Positions 1 to 8,881 of a DNA stretch of 44,742 nucleotides are shown here, one piece after another. The stretch's first letter is position 1, and each line of letters opens with the position of its first letter. Made by a program: the position numbers and the translations under genes. Source of the stretch: Parafannyhessea sp902761955 (lineage in GTDB: Bacteria > Actinomycetota > Coriobacteriia > Coriobacteriales > Atopobiaceae); NCBI GenBank assembly GCA_902761955.1, contig CACWMM010000013.1, forward strand, positions 1 through 44,742. Direction: 5' to 3'. The notes beneath the pieces were generated by a model. The model did not search any database. It was given only the letters and a program-made list of their open reading frames with translations, and had not been told where the DNA came from.

Positions 1-312
1 AATCGCATCCGACAACGCCAAGGACGGCGCTGTCTTCCTGCATCTACTCTGTCAGCCGCACTTACCCCGCCGAAGCTGCACTAGCTTTGGCAATCAACCC
101 ACTTTTTCGCCTTGTGTTCCAAGGCGCTGCATGTCAGGTGCGAGCCCCTCGTTCGTATTAACACGTAGGGCGCATCTACATGGGAAAACGCAAAGGACGC
201 TCATATCGTGTGCAAGTTTCAGCCAACTTTGTGAACGCGCCCCATGTCGTGCAGGCATGATATGCTTGTGCGGCTTTGGAAGCGAAACACAGAAGAATTG
301 GACGCGTGACCA
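1..312. other. Left-edge non-coding stretch
   Basis: No convincing gene is seen in the first 312 bases. A 7-bp hairpin sits at 108-114/120-126. Its T-run lies on the 5' side, so it is not a usual + strand terminator. The right part holds the likely promoter of the deacetylase gene. Confidence 0.5.
258..266 (+). promoter_or_regulatory. Extended -10 promoter of deacetylase gene
   Basis: TGA followed by TATGCT (261-266) is an extended -10 element about 47 bases before the deacetylase start. No good -35 hexamer is seen at 16-18 bases upstream. This is inference from sequence only. Confidence 0.35.
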
Positions 313-1791
313 ATGGCACAGACTGGTTCCCACGGCCCCCAGCGGGCCGAGCACGTACGTCAGAACCCCGCACAGGGAGAAGACGCCCGCAAGGGGGCGA
401 GAAGCGCTCGGCCCCAGGCTGCGCGGCATGCTTCGGGGCGCGGAGGGTCTTCCCGCACGGCCGAGACCCGGCAACCCGAGGCTCACGGCACAAACCGCAA
501 CAACGTGTACTGCATTCCCACGACGTCGAAGGTCGAAGGCACCACTGATGCGCGCCACGGTTCGGCCGAGAGTCGTTCTGACAAGGCGGCCTCGAGCAAG
601 GCGCCGGCGTTTCTCGCCCTGGCGCTCATCCTTGTGCTGGGCGGCGGTGCCTGGCATCTGTGGACGAACCGCCCGGTGAGCGTGACCATCAACGACAAGA
701 GCTATAACGTGCGGATTGGCAGCACGCTCGCAGAGGCCGTCCGCGACCAGTCCATCCATACGAAGCCCGGAAACTACGTGAGCGTGAAGGGTGACGTCCT
801 GAAGGCGGGGGGCGGCGATCCGTTTGGCGCCACCGTGGGAAAGAAGACCCTTACGGGAAAGACCGCGCAGGAGTACCGCGTGAAGGCGAACGACAAGATC
901 ACGCTCACCGCGGGCAAGGACGTGATGGAGCCGCACACGAAGAAGGTCGAGGCCGAGGCCCCGAAGCTCGTGATGAAGGGCGGCTACGGACCGATCGCCT
1001 ACGTGAGGGACTGGGGCACGCCCGGCAGGGTCGAGCACCTTACCGGCAAGAAGTCGAAGCAGGTGGCGGACGTCGTGAAGTCGAAGACCGTCGACACGGA
1101 GATCTACCTGCGCACGCCCATTCCCGAGGGCGACAAGAAGCTCGTGGCGCTGACGTTTGACGACGGACCAAGCGACAAGTACACCCAGCAGTACCTCGAC
1201 ATCCTGAAGAAGTACAACGCGAAGGCGACGTTCTTCTGCCTGGGCAAGAACGTGCAGGAGTTCCCGAAGCTCGCGAAGGCGATCGTGGACCAGGGCTGCC
1301 AGATCGCGAGCCACACGCAATCGCACAAGCAGCTGACGAAGCTGGGTGCCGACGAGCTGAAGACGGAGTTCAACACCGCGTTCAAGGCGATAAGCGACGC
1401 AACGGGCGTTGACACGACGGTGTTCCGCCCGCCGTACGGCGCGTTCACCGAGAGGACGTGGCTCGCTGCCGGCGGCATTCCCTCTGTCTCCGTCACGTGG
1501 ACGCAGGACTCGCGCGACTGGGCACGTCCCGGCGTGGACGCGATCGTGAGGAACAGCTTGGCAAGCGTCAGGTCTGGTTCCATCATCCTGATGCACGACG
1601 GTGGTGGCAACCGCGACCAGGACGTCGAGGCGCTACCGAAGATCATCGAGTCACTTCAGGGTGCAGGCTACACCCTCGTCACAATCGACGAGCTCATGGC
1701 ATCGGACAGCACCATCCCGAAGTCCATCCAGTCCGGCAACGCGAAGATGCCGAAGGGCGTCACGTGGCCGACGGAGCTGGGAGACGCGTAG
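313..1791 (+). CDS. Membrane-anchored polysaccharide deacetylase (NodB domain)
   Basis: A 492-residue protein of the carbohydrate esterase 4 family, which removes N- or O-acetyl groups from peptidoglycan or other surface glycans. The first ~95 residues are polar, basic and low-complexity, presumably cytoplasmic. One membrane helix follows at about 98-117, then a small beta-rich domain (about 120-190) and a C-terminal NodB domain. All NodB motifs are visible: TFDDGPS with Asp283/Asp284, SHTQSH with His334 and His338 for the metal, RPPYG at 372-376, DSRDW at 399-403 and LMHDGG with His428. It should therefore be an active metal-dependent enzyme on the outside of the cell. The ATG at 313 has only a weak ribosome site, so the true start could lie further in. 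The gene is monocistronic, with a terminator right after it. Confidence 0.88.
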   Translation: MAQTGSHGPQRAEHVRQNPAQGEDARKGARSARPQAARHASGRGGSSRTAETRQPEAHGTNRNNVYCIPTTSKVEGTTDARHGSAESRSDKAASSKAPAFLALALILVLGGGAWHLWTNRPVSVTINDKSYNVRIGSTLAEAVRDQSIHTKPGNYVSVKGDVLKAGGGDPFGATVGKKTLTGKTAQEYRVKANDKITLTAGKDVMEPHTKKVEAEAPKLVMKGGYGPIAYVRDWGTPGRVEHLTGKKSKQVADVVKSKTVDTEIYLRTPIPEGDKKLVALTFDDGPSDKYTQQYLDILKKYNAKATFFCLGKNVQEFPKLAKAIVDQGCQIASHTQSHKQLTKLGADELKTEFNTAFKAISDATGVDTTVFRPPYGAFTERTWLAAGGIPSVSVTWTQDSRDWARPGVDAIVRNSLASVRSGSIILMHDGGGNRDQDVEALPKIIESLQGAGYTLVTIDELMASDSTIPKSIQSGNAKMPKGVTWPTELGDA

Positions 1792-1827
1792 CGACGGCTG
1801 CGCGATGGCGACAAAGGCGCGAACAAC

Positions 1828-1863
1828 GGAGGCCCCGCAGCCGAATGTGGTTGCGGGGCCTCC
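1828..1863 (+). terminator. Terminator after deacetylase gene
   Basis: A perfect 12-bp GC-rich stem (1828-1839 with 1852-1863) and a 12-base loop, 36 bases after the deacetylase stop. It is not followed by a T-run, so it may be a hairpin terminator of the actinobacterial type. It also lies downstream of the convergent small membrane gene. Confidence 0.7.
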
Positions 1864-1902
1864 CGTGTGAATGAATGTATGAGCACTACCTACCGGCTAT
1901 CG

Positions 1903-2088
1903 CTACGCCACGCGCGGAACCTCGGTGGGGTACGTCGTCGCGTTGGGGTCGGGCTCGATCCTCCCCAGAGCTTTTCGCACCAAGAACCTGATGATTCCGG
2001 TGACGACCATTATCGCGGCAAGAGCCGCCACGAAGCCGAGCATGGTGTAGATGATGAACAGAACCGTCTGCATCGAGAAGGCACCCAT
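1903..2088 (-). CDS. Small single-helix membrane protein, function unknown
   Basis: A 61-residue protein with one long hydrophobic stretch at about 7-35, a basic patch (RFLVRKALGR) just after it and a polar C-terminus, so it is probably a one-helix inner-membrane protein. I start it at the ATG at 2088 because GGAGG lies just upstream. A longer frame back to 2127 exists but has no ribosome site. No family is recognised. A promoter with a 17-base spacer lies upstream, which supports it as a real gene. Confidence 0.55.
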   Translation of the reverse strand: MGAFSMQTVLFIIYTMLGFVAALAAIMVVTGIIRFLVRKALGRIEPDPNATTYPTEVPRVA

Positions 2089-2144
2089 GGACCCCTCCAT
2101 CCGATTGAATCGTTCCGCACGCGCCAACGTGCCCTTCGATTTAC

Positions 2145-2173
2145 GTTTTACATGGTTTCAGTTAATGTTTCAA
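2145..2173 (-). promoter_or_regulatory. Promoter of small membrane gene
   Basis: On the minus strand TTGAAA (2173-2168) and TAAAAC (2150-2145) are separated by exactly 17 bases, about 57 bases before the start codon. This is the best -35/-10 pair in the window. Confidence 0.45.
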
Positions 2174-2537
2174 GCGTGTTTCGTACATTTTCTAGCGTTA
2201 CAAACGCACAGGTAGATTGCCTTTATGCACACGTCTCGATGTACAAGCCCCCCACGTGCGTAGCCTTGATTTAACTCAAACTCTTATACATGGAAAACTA
2301 TCTGCGACGTCGTGCTGGGTCGGCCGGACCCTCTGCGACACCGTAGTCCAACGCAGGCCACGGCCCTTTGCGCGTCGAGCGCCATCGAGCGAGCAACGCA
2401 TCCGGGGTGGCCTTGCGCGTTCATGCAAACTCGGACGGGTGTGTGACGCGTGCATCCCGGCGCAGACGTCGCGACCCCGCAAGGGAGTGGCCGGCGACGC
2501 ATGCGCACATCGCGGCCCCACGCGCGCCCACCTCCTG

Positions 2538-2543
2538 TATCAT
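2538..2543 (+). promoter_or_regulatory. -10 element of hypBA
   Basis: TATCAT lies 24 bases before the hypB start, with no obvious -35. The same TAYCAT hexamer precedes dnaE, ruvC, addB, gatC, the second dipeptidase and the DUF2974 gene at similar distances. Confidence 0.35.
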
Positions 2544-2567
2544 GGACGAAAACGATAGGAGGAAAAG

Positions 2568-3239
2568 ATGACCGACCCGATCAAGGTAATCGAAGTCAAG
2601 GAAAGCGTGTTCGCGAACAACGACCGCGAGGCCGAGGCGCTCCGCGCGCGCATGCACGACGCGGGCACGCTCATGATCAACCTCATGAGCTCGCCGGGAG
2701 CCGGAAAGACCACGCTCCTCTCCGCGACGCTGCGCGCCCTCGCGGACGAGATGCGCATCGGCGTGATGGAGGCGGACGTCGACTCCGATGTGGACGCCTA
2801 CACCGTGCAGGAGGCCGGGGCGAAGGCGATCCAGCTGCACACCGGCGGCATGTGCCACCTCGACGCGGCCATGACGGAGCAGGGGCTCAACCAGCTGGGC
2901 TACCAGGACCAGGACCTCGTCGTGATCGAGAACGTTGGCAACCTCATCTGCCCCGCGGAGTTCGACACGGGCGCCGGTAAGAAGGTCATGATCCTCTCGG
3001 TCCCCGAGGGCGACGACAAGCCGCTGAAGTACCCCCTCATGTTCGAGGTGAGCGACCTCGTGCTCATCAGCAAGGTCGACACCCTTCCGTACTTCGACTT
3101 CGACAAGCAGAAGCTCGAGCAGAACGTGCACCTGCGCAACCCTGACGCCAAGATCATCTACCTCTCCGCGAAGACCGGCGAGGGCATGGACGAGTGGCTG
3201 GACTGGCTGCGCGACGCCGTCCGCGACTGGAAGGCCTAG
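2568..3239 (+). CDS. hypB: Hydrogenase/urease nickel incorporation GTPase HypB
   Basis: A 223-residue SIMIBI-class GTPase that works with HypA to insert nickel into [NiFe] hydrogenase or other nickel enzymes. Visible motifs are the Walker A loop SPGAGKTT at 42-49, the switch region around Asp70-Asp74, the metal-binding GMCHLDA with Cys96 and His97, and ENVGN at 121-125. The guanine-specificity motif reads SKVD (168-171) instead of NKxD. The N-terminal CxxCGC nickel site and the His-rich stretch of some HypB proteins are absent, so this is a minimal HypB. The start is fixed by GGAGG eight bases before the ATG. hypA follows after three bases. No hydrogenase structural genes or other hyp genes are in this window. 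Confidence 0.93.
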   Translation: MTDPIKVIEVKESVFANNDREAEALRARMHDAGTLMINLMSSPGAGKTTLLSATLRALADEMRIGVMEADVDSDVDAYTVQEAGAKAIQLHTGGMCHLDAAMTEQGLNQLGYQDQDLVVIENVGNLICPAEFDTGAGKKVMILSVPEGDDKPLKYPLMFEVSDLVLISKVDTLPYFDFDKQKLEQNVHLRNPDAKIIYLSAKTGEGMDEWLDWLRDAVRDWKA

Positions 3240-3242
3240 CGC

Positions 3243-3587
3243 ATGCACGAGCTGGGAGTGGTGTTCGCGGCGATGGACACGATCGAGGACGTCGCCCGCG
3301 AGAACGAGCTCACGCGCATCAGCTCCGTCACCATGTGCCTGGGCGAGGTCTCGGGCATCCTGGAGGACTACTTCGTGGACTGCTGGAAGTGGGCGCAGCA
3401 GAAGAGCGGCCTGCTGCGCGACTCCACGCTGGAGGTCGAGCAGATAAAGGCCGTCACCGTCTGCAACGCGTGCGGCCACACCTACGAGACGGTGCGCTAC
3501 GGTCGCACGTGCCCACACTGCGAAAGCGACCAGACGGTGCTCCTGCGGGGCAACGAGTGCGAGATCAAGCAGATAGAGGGCTGTTAG
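3243..3587 (+). CDS. hypA: Nickel metallochaperone HypA
   Basis: A 114-residue HypA/HybF protein. It delivers nickel to the hydrogenase precursor together with HypB. The N-terminal MHE (His2) that coordinates nickel is present, as is the structural zinc site with two CxxC pairs (Cys74/Cys77 and Cys90/Cys93). The length matches the family. It starts three bases after the hypB stop, so the two are co-translated. This tight hypB-hypA pair without hypCDEF next to it could serve a hydrogenase encoded elsewhere or another nickel enzyme. Confidence 0.93.
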   Translation: MHELGVVFAAMDTIEDVARENELTRISSVTMCLGEVSGILEDYFVDCWKWAQQKSGLLRDSTLEVEQIKAVTVCNACGHTYETVRYGRTCPHCESDQTVLLRGNECEIKQIEGC

Positions 3588-3648
3588 AGACTGGTAACGC
3601 ACTGGAAGACGGCCGTGCGATTGGGTAAGAGAAACGAAAGACACGAGC

Positions 3649-3668
3649 GGGGGCGGCGCTGTGCCCCC
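3649..3668 (+). terminator. Possible hairpin after hypA
   Basis: A 6-bp G/C stem (3649-3654 with 3663-3668) lies 62 bases after the hypA stop and before the next gene. There is no T-run, so it may be a weak terminator or chance in GC-rich DNA. Confidence 0.25.
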
Positions 3669-3697
3669 TCACCCATGGCACTCAGGTGGTTCACGGC

Positions 3698-6433
3698 ATG
3701 ACTCACGACAGATTCTCGTCGCGGCACATCCTCATTCCTGGCGCGGGCGCGCTCGCCCTGGTGGCGGCGCTCGGCTGCTACCAGTCCATCGCGCTGGACA
3801 GCGTCGGCTGGGCGCTCACCGCGGGCGCCGCGGCGCTTGGGGCAGGCACGATTCTGGCGTTTACCAGGTCCGCGGCACAAAGCAGGCAGGCAAGCGGCGA
3901 CCAGCCCAAAACGGCGACTCCCCCGCGGCCGGAAATCCAAGGCGTTCGCGAGGGTGCTTGCACGGCGCCGGGCGAGAAGGACGCGGCGCCCGATGCCGCA
4001 GCCGCGCCGTCGCACCAGGCGCTCGCGCAGCGGCAGCCCGGCGCACGCACGTCCGAGCTTGCCGCAACCGCGCCTGAGGTCCCGGGTGCTCAGGCGGACG
4101 AACCCGCCGCCGCGCATGGAGGCGTCGCCACGCAAGCAGAAACCGCGCCGGCAGAGGACGGCTCCCCGACGGGCGCCGCAGCAGATGGCGAGCCCGCCAT
4201 CGCGCACTCTCAGCTCGACTACAACGCCGTGAGCGAGCGCATCGTGCAGAGCCCGGACCCCCTGGCCGAACTCAAGCTTCTGGTGGGTGACATCCGCACC
4301 CGCATGGCCCAGACCGACGGCGAGGACGCCGCGCGCGAGCTGGACGCGGCCCGCCTTCCCGGCGATGCGCCGCTGGTACCGGCGACGCGCGACTCCAGCG
4401 ACGTCGCAACCACGGATGCCGCGATCCTCTCGCCCTCCCCCGTCGAGCGCTTCGTGGCGCGGATGCTGGTGGAGGCGGGGCTCTTCTCTACCGACACGGA
4501 GCTGCCGCGCATGTCCGTGGTGCGCTCGCCGCACTCGCAGATGCTATTTGTGCGCGTGGAGCAGCGCGAGCTTTCGTACCTGGCGCGGCTGCGCGTGCTG
4601 AAGATCGAGGCCGCGCTGAACGCGATGCGCTACGCGTGCACGTACTTCGACGACCCGCAGGACGTGACGGAGGCCGACTGCTACAAGCTGACGCAGGGAC
4701 TCGCCACGTCCGTGTGCGCGCAGTCGCCGGGGCTGGACGTGCCGCTGGATTCCGAGGAGGGCGAGGACCCGGACGGCGAGTGGGCCGTGCGCCGCAAGAT
4801 CGCGGCCGCCATCGAGGACATGCAGCTGCCCTACCGCCTCGAGCAGCACTTCCGCGTGAACGTGGCCGACGGCAACGTTGGGTTTCACGTGGACCTGACG
4901 CCGGAGCGCGTGTTTCCCTCGTCCGTGTTCGTCGCGGGCCTCGGCGTGGTGCAGAGCTCGCGCGAGATGCGCCGCAAGGCGGCGTCCGCCTACGCCCAGC
5001 GCATGGCCATACTGCTTGCGGCGACGGCGTTTCGCGCCTCGAAGAAAATCCGCCACGTCTGGGTCATAGGCACGGTGGACGACGCCCACGCACACCGCTG
5101 CTACCTGTGCGTGGACTTCGACCGGTGGCGCTTCAGGCGGCTGGACCTGAACCACGTGGACGACCTCCCGCGCGCCATGAGGCCGTTCGTTCCCAACATG
5201 CGCGTCGAGAATGACATCCTCCGTCCCGTGGAGCAGACCGTGGACCTTGCCGACCCCCGCTTCAGCCCCACGTGGCGCCACATGCCCGTAGGCCTTTCGA
5301 GCCGTCGCCTTCCGGAGCGCCTTGCGCGCGCCCTGGGCGCCCCAAGCGTGAGCGGCCTTGCGATCGAGGAGGCGGACAAGCGCAGCCTCATCGCAAGCGA
5401 CATCATGCTAAACCTGTGCCCGCCGGATGAGCGCGACGCGACGCAGCGCAACGTGCGGATGGTGATGGAGCTTGCCGGCAACGATCCGGACCCCACGGTG
5501 CGCTCTGCGGCGGAGCGCCTGGTAAGGGGCATGATCGACGGCACCGTGGGCACGGACCCCATGGACATTGGCGAGGAGTTCGTGCGTGGCGACGCCCTTG
5601 ACAGGGCATGCGAGCGCGCGAAGGAATGCCTCACCAAACACGATGCCGTCGGGGCGAAGGCCGTGCTCGAGCCCGTAGTGGGTCCCGTGGACAAGGCCGG
5701 GCTCTTCTCGGACAAGGGCGGCGTGGTGTGGCGCTACTTCGCGAGCTACGTGGACCGCACGCTGTACAACCGCCAGCACGCGGACGACCTGCGCGCGCTA
5801 CTGCTGGTACCGGACGCGTACTTTGCGGCGCACTTCTACCTCTCCGTCGCGAACCTCGCGCTAAGGCAGACGGACGCGGCGCTTGCCCACGCGCGCCGGC
5901 TGCGCCAGATGGCGCCGCTGGACAAGCACGCGAACCTGCAGCTGGTGCGCTGCCTGGAGGAGGCGGGTCGCACGGACGAGGCCATGGCAACCCTGACGGA
6001 GTTCCTGAAGGGCGCGCACGACCCCGAGGCCATAGGGCTTGGCTACTATCGCATGGCGTCGTTCCAGATGGCTCGCGGCAACACGCTCGCCGCGCAGGCG
6101 TGCTACCAGAGCGCCATGAGCTTCATGCCCTCCATCACACCCATCGTGGTGATGGAGGTGACGGGACTTGCCGCGCAGTCGCAAGGCGAGAAGGGCGGGC
6201 TTGCCCTGAGCCCCATGTCACAGCAGGAGGTCGAGGTGACGCTGGGCTACCACGGCGTGCCCGTCGCGCCGACGGACGAGGTTTCGAAGACGTTTTTGGA
6301 GTGCACGCGCGCGTCGATGGACGCGGAGGTCTACCCCGTGGCGCGCAACTTCGTGAGCGTGCTCGCCGCGTTCGACCCGGACGACGTGATTCTGCAGGTA
6401 CTGGACTCCATGGAGGGCGTCCCGGACCAATAG
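3698..6433 (+). CDS. Large membrane-anchored TPR-containing protein of unknown function
   Basis: A 911-residue protein I cannot assign to a named family. Two membrane helices lie at about 11-26 and 36-56. They are followed by a roughly 110-residue Ala/Pro/Glu-rich linker (about 60-170), a large globular region with no motif I recognise (about 170-690), and TPR-like helical repeats at about 708-812. No catalytic motif is evident. I choose the ATG at 3698 because AGGTGG lies eight bases upstream; a GTG at 3686 is in frame but less well placed. The gene is 110 bases after hypA, perhaps separated by a weak hairpin, so a link to nickel handling is not shown. A scaffold role for a protein complex is a guess from the TPRs. 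Confidence 0.75.
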   Translation: MTHDRFSSRHILIPGAGALALVAALGCYQSIALDSVGWALTAGAAALGAGTILAFTRSAAQSRQASGDQPKTATPPRPEIQGVREGACTAPGEKDAAPDAAAAPSHQALAQRQPGARTSELAATAPEVPGAQADEPAAAHGGVATQAETAPAEDGSPTGAAADGEPAIAHSQLDYNAVSERIVQSPDPLAELKLLVGDIRTRMAQTDGEDAARELDAARLPGDAPLVPATRDSSDVATTDAAILSPSPVERFVARMLVEAGLFSTDTELPRMSVVRSPHSQMLFVRVEQRELSYLARLRVLKIEAALNAMRYACTYFDDPQDVTEADCYKLTQGLATSVCAQSPGLDVPLDSEEGEDPDGEWAVRRKIAAAIEDMQLPYRLEQHFRVNVADGNVGFHVDLTPERVFPSSVFVAGLGVVQSSREMRRKAASAYAQRMAILLAATAFRASKKIRHVWVIGTVDDAHAHRCYLCVDFDRWRFRRLDLNHVDDLPRAMRPFVPNMRVENDILRPVEQTVDLADPRFSPTWRHMPVGLSSRRLPERLARALGAPSVSGLAIEEADKRSLIASDIMLNLCPPDERDATQRNVRMVMELAGNDPDPTVRSAAERLVRGMIDGTVGTDPMDIGEEFVRGDALDRACERAKECLTKHDAVGAKAVLEPVVGPVDKAGLFSDKGGVVWRYFASYVDRTLYNRQHADDLRALLLVPDAYFAAHFYLSVANLALRQTDAALAHARRLRQMAPLDKHANLQLVRCLEEAGRTDEAMATLTEFLKGAHDPEAIGLGYYRMASFQMARGNTLAAQACYQSAMSFMPSITPIVVMEVTGLAAQSQGEKGGLALSPMSQQEVEVTLGYHGVPVAPTDEVSKTFLECTRASMDAEVYPVARNFVSVLAAFDPDDVILQVLDSMEGVPDQ

Positions 6434-6608
6434 CGCCTGCGTCCCGGCCCGAGGCCCCGACTGCGGACCCAGCCACGGGCCCCAGGCCCCATAGCGAGCG
6501 CACATGGAAAGCACCCCGGACACGCGCGCCACAGCCTGGTGCGGTGCCCGGGGCGCCCTTGTGCCAGAGCCGAATTCGCCTAGGAGCCGAAGCCTCCTGC
6601 AGAGCCGC

Positions 6609-8021
6609 CTAGAACTCGAGCCTCATGAGGCGCGCGATGGACACGATGTAGATCTGCAACGCGCGCTTGAACTGCTCCTCGCTGAAGCCCTCGTCCGCGG
6701 AGTGCTCCGCGCCCACCCAATCGGGCATGGGGAACGCCGGGTCGTTCGGGCCGAAGGAGCCGCCGGCCTTGAAGTGGCGCGCATACGTGCCGCCGCCGAT
6801 GCAGAAGCCCTTCGCGTCGCGACCCGTGTACTCGTTGTACGTCCGCACGAGCGTCTGCATCGCAGGCGTGTCCGGATCGGTGAGGAACGGCACCATGTCG
6901 ATGTCGACGTGGATGGTGCAGCCGTGCTCGGCTGCGAGCGCGCCCACGCGGCGCGTGATCTCCTCGCCGGTGATGTTCGTGGGATAGCGGCTGTCGAGCG
7001 TCTGCTCGAAGTGGCCGTCCTTCGTGGCGATGGTGCCGCCGATGCACGTCAGGGGGTCGAAGTACTCGTCCTGGCACGCGATGCCCAAAGTCGAGCCGTC
7101 CGTGGAGCCAAAGACCAGCCTCTCGAACTGGAGGAAGTCCTTCTCGTCCGCAGAGCACAACTCGTTCTTCAGCAGGTAGTCGACGAGAAGACCGATGGCG
7201 TTGATCGAGCCCTGCGGCGTGGACGCATGGGCGCCGATGCCGTGGGCCGTGAGGCGCGCCAGTCCCTCCCCCGCGGGCTCGACGTCGATGCGATCGGCAG
7301 GCGGGAGCGTGGACGCGTCTGCGCGCACGACGGCCGTAGCCTCACCAGCGACGGCGTTGCCGACGGTACCACCCTCGAAGTCCACGATCACGTCCGAGAC
7401 GGGCTTGGAGGTGACGGTCGCGGACCATCCGCCCTTCTCGCCGTAGATGAGCGGGAAGTCCGCGTCCGGCGAGAACAGGAACTCGGGCTGGTCGAAGTTG
7501 TCGAGGTACCACTCGACGTCGGCCATCTCGGTCTCCTCGTTGTTGCCGATGATGCAGCGCAGCGTGTACGGCAGCTGCTCGCCCGTCTCGCGCGCGAGGT
7601 CCGCGAAGAACTTCGCCGCATAGAGCGAGAGGGTCGTGGGGCCCTTGTCGTCGAGCACGCCGCGACCGATGAGGTAGCCGTCCTTGCGGGTCACCTTGAA
7701 CGGCTCGAACGTCCAGCCGGTGCCGGCGGGAACGATGTCCGTGTGGCCTATCGTCGCGATCTGCTTGGGGGACGCGCCGGGGACGTCCGCATAGCCGATG
7801 TGGCCGTCGCAGTTGTGGGCGTCGAGCCCCAGGCGCGCCGCGATCCTCACGGCGGTGTCGAGCGCCTCGAACGGCGCGGGGCCGTACGGCTTGCCAGGCT
7901 CGGCGTGGTCGAGGTCCTCGACCGAGTTGATCTTCACCAGGGAGTCGATGTCCGCGACGACATCCTCCCAGTTCTTCTCGACAAACTCCCTCGCGCGTTG
8001 CTTGAGCTCCTCGTCCGTCAT
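6609..8021 (-). CDS. M20-family dipeptidase, PepV/Sapep type (copy 1)
   Basis: A 470-residue zinc-dependent dipeptidase of the M20 family that splits dipeptides in the cytoplasm. The metal and catalytic residues match PepV: His93 and Asp95 in IGHTDIVP, Asp124 in GVLDDKG, Glu162/Glu163 in NNEETEM, Asp186 in SPDADFP and His440 near the C-terminus. GGAGG lies seven bases before the ATG. It is a clear paralogue of the gene at 10614-12044, with the same architecture. The last 13 codons of both are almost identical in DNA. It is convergent with the 911-residue gene and no clear terminator was found in the 175-base gap. Confidence 0.9.
   Translation of the reverse strand: MTDEELKQRAREFVEKNWEDVVADIDSLVKINSVEDLDHAEPGKPYGPAPFEALDTAVRIAARLGLDAHNCDGHIGYADVPGASPKQIATIGHTDIVPAGTGWTFEPFKVTRKDGYLIGRGVLDDKGPTTLSLYAAKFFADLARETGEQLPYTLRCIIGNNEETEMADVEWYLDNFDQPEFLFSPDADFPLIYGEKGGWSATVTSKPVSDVIVDFEGGTVGNAVAGEATAVVRADASTLPPADRIDVEPAGEGLARLTAHGIGAHASTPQGSINAIGLLVDYLLKNELCSADEKDFLQFERLVFGSTDGSTLGIACQDEYFDPLTCIGGTIATKDGHFEQTLDSRYPTNITGEEITRRVGALAAEHGCTIHVDIDMVPFLTDPDTPAMQTLVRTYNEYTGRDAKGFCIGGGTYARHFKAGGSFGPNDPAFPMPDWVGAEHSADEGFSEEQFKRALQIYIVSIARLMRLEF
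6615..6655. repeat. Direct repeat, copy 1 (3' end of dipeptidase 1)
   Basis: 41 bases identical to 10620-10660. They cover the C-terminal codons of the two dipeptidase paralogues, including all third codon positions, and both copies lie in the same orientation. Confidence 0.85.
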
Positions 8022-8156
8022 GGAAACCTCCGCATAGATGTGTTGCCGTATTCAATCCCCACCCAGTGTAACAGGCTGGCAACAATCAAGGGTGCGTCTT
8101 CCGCAGGCGGCACGGGCAGGCGTGCACGCGGAACGACTGACGGAAGGGAGGCACTA

Positions 8157-8852
8157 TCACTCGGCCGGCTTGTGCCCGACCTCGACGTCTGGCCACACGA
8201 ACTGGGCGTTGCCCGCCTCTCCCCCGTCGACGAGGATGCTCTGCCCGGTCATGAAGCGATTCGTCACGCCCACGAAGTACACCCACTCCGCGATCTCGCG
8301 CGGGGTCGCCCAGCGGCGCAGCGGCGTGAGCGCCATGATCTTGCCCCAGAGCTCTGGATCGTCCATCACGGGACGGTTGAGATCGGTCAGGACGCCGCCG
8401 GGGTCGACGCTGTTTGCGATGGCCTGCGGCGCCAGGCGCAGCGCCAGGTTCTTGGTGTACGCGATGATGCCGCCCTTGCTAGCGGCGTAGTGCGGAAACT
8501 CCGAGCCGTTGTGCCCGGAGGACGAGCCGACGTTCACCACGGAGCGCACCTGCTCGCGCGGGCGCGAGACGCTCTGGAACGCGTAGCGCTCACACACGTT
8601 GATCGCACCCTTCAGGTTGACGTCTATGTCGTCCGGGGTGTCCTGCACGCCGGCGCACGTGACGATGACCTGCGGGGACAGGTCGGGAAGCGACGCCTCG
8701 TCCCGCACGTCCGCCACGTGATGGCGATAGTTCGCATGCTCGACCGTCGCCGGCGCGACGTCGATGCCGTCCACGCGATGCCCGCGCTCGAGGAAGAGCT
8801 CCGAGACCGCACGACCGATGCCGCCGGAGGCACCGGTCACGAGCACGTCCAT
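8157..8852 (-). CDS. Short-chain dehydrogenase/reductase
   Basis: A 231-residue classical SDR. The NAD(P)-binding TGASGGIG motif is at 6-13 and the catalytic YAASK gives Tyr122 and Lys126, with the active-site serine near 111. It ends with a typical VDGGEAG-like C-terminal segment. The substrate is not known. The start is the ATG at 8852, preceded by AGGAGG; a GTG at 8879 is in frame but less likely. It lies 29 bases downstream of the queuosine-precursor transporter gene on the same strand, so both are probably on one mRNA under the preQ1-like leader. A role in queuosine-precursor metabolism is therefore possible but only inferred. Confidence 0.85.
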   Translation of the reverse strand: MDVLVTGASGGIGRAVSELFLERGHRVDGIDVAPATVEHANYRHHVADVRDEASLPDLSPQVIVTCAGVQDTPDDIDVNLKGAINVCERYAFQSVSRPREQVRSVVNVGSSSGHNGSEFPHYAASKGGIIAYTKNLALRLAPQAIANSVDPGGVLTDLNRPVMDDPELWGKIMALTPLRRWATPREIAEWVYFVGVTNRFMTGQSILVDGGEAGNAQFVWPDVEVGHKPAE

Positions 8853-8881
8853 GGGCTGCCGCTCCTCCTGCGCGCCCACGG

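Larger units (their letters stand above)
2089..2567. other. 479-base gap between small membrane gene and hypB
   Basis: The segment at about 2140-2300 is clearly more AT-rich than its surroundings; the rest is ordinary high-GC sequence. I see the minus-strand promoter of the small membrane gene, a short hairpin near 2318-2333, and the hypB promoter and ribosome site at the right end. No gene or known RNA is apparent. Confidence 0.4.

Noticed and set aside
108..126. 7-bp hairpin near the left edge as a terminator
   Set aside because: The T-run is on the wrong side for the plus strand and becomes an A-run on the minus strand.
94..1596. 500-codon minus-strand frame opposite the deacetylase
   Set aside because: The plus strand encodes a complete NodB enzyme; the antisense product is Arg/His/Leu-rich shadow sequence.
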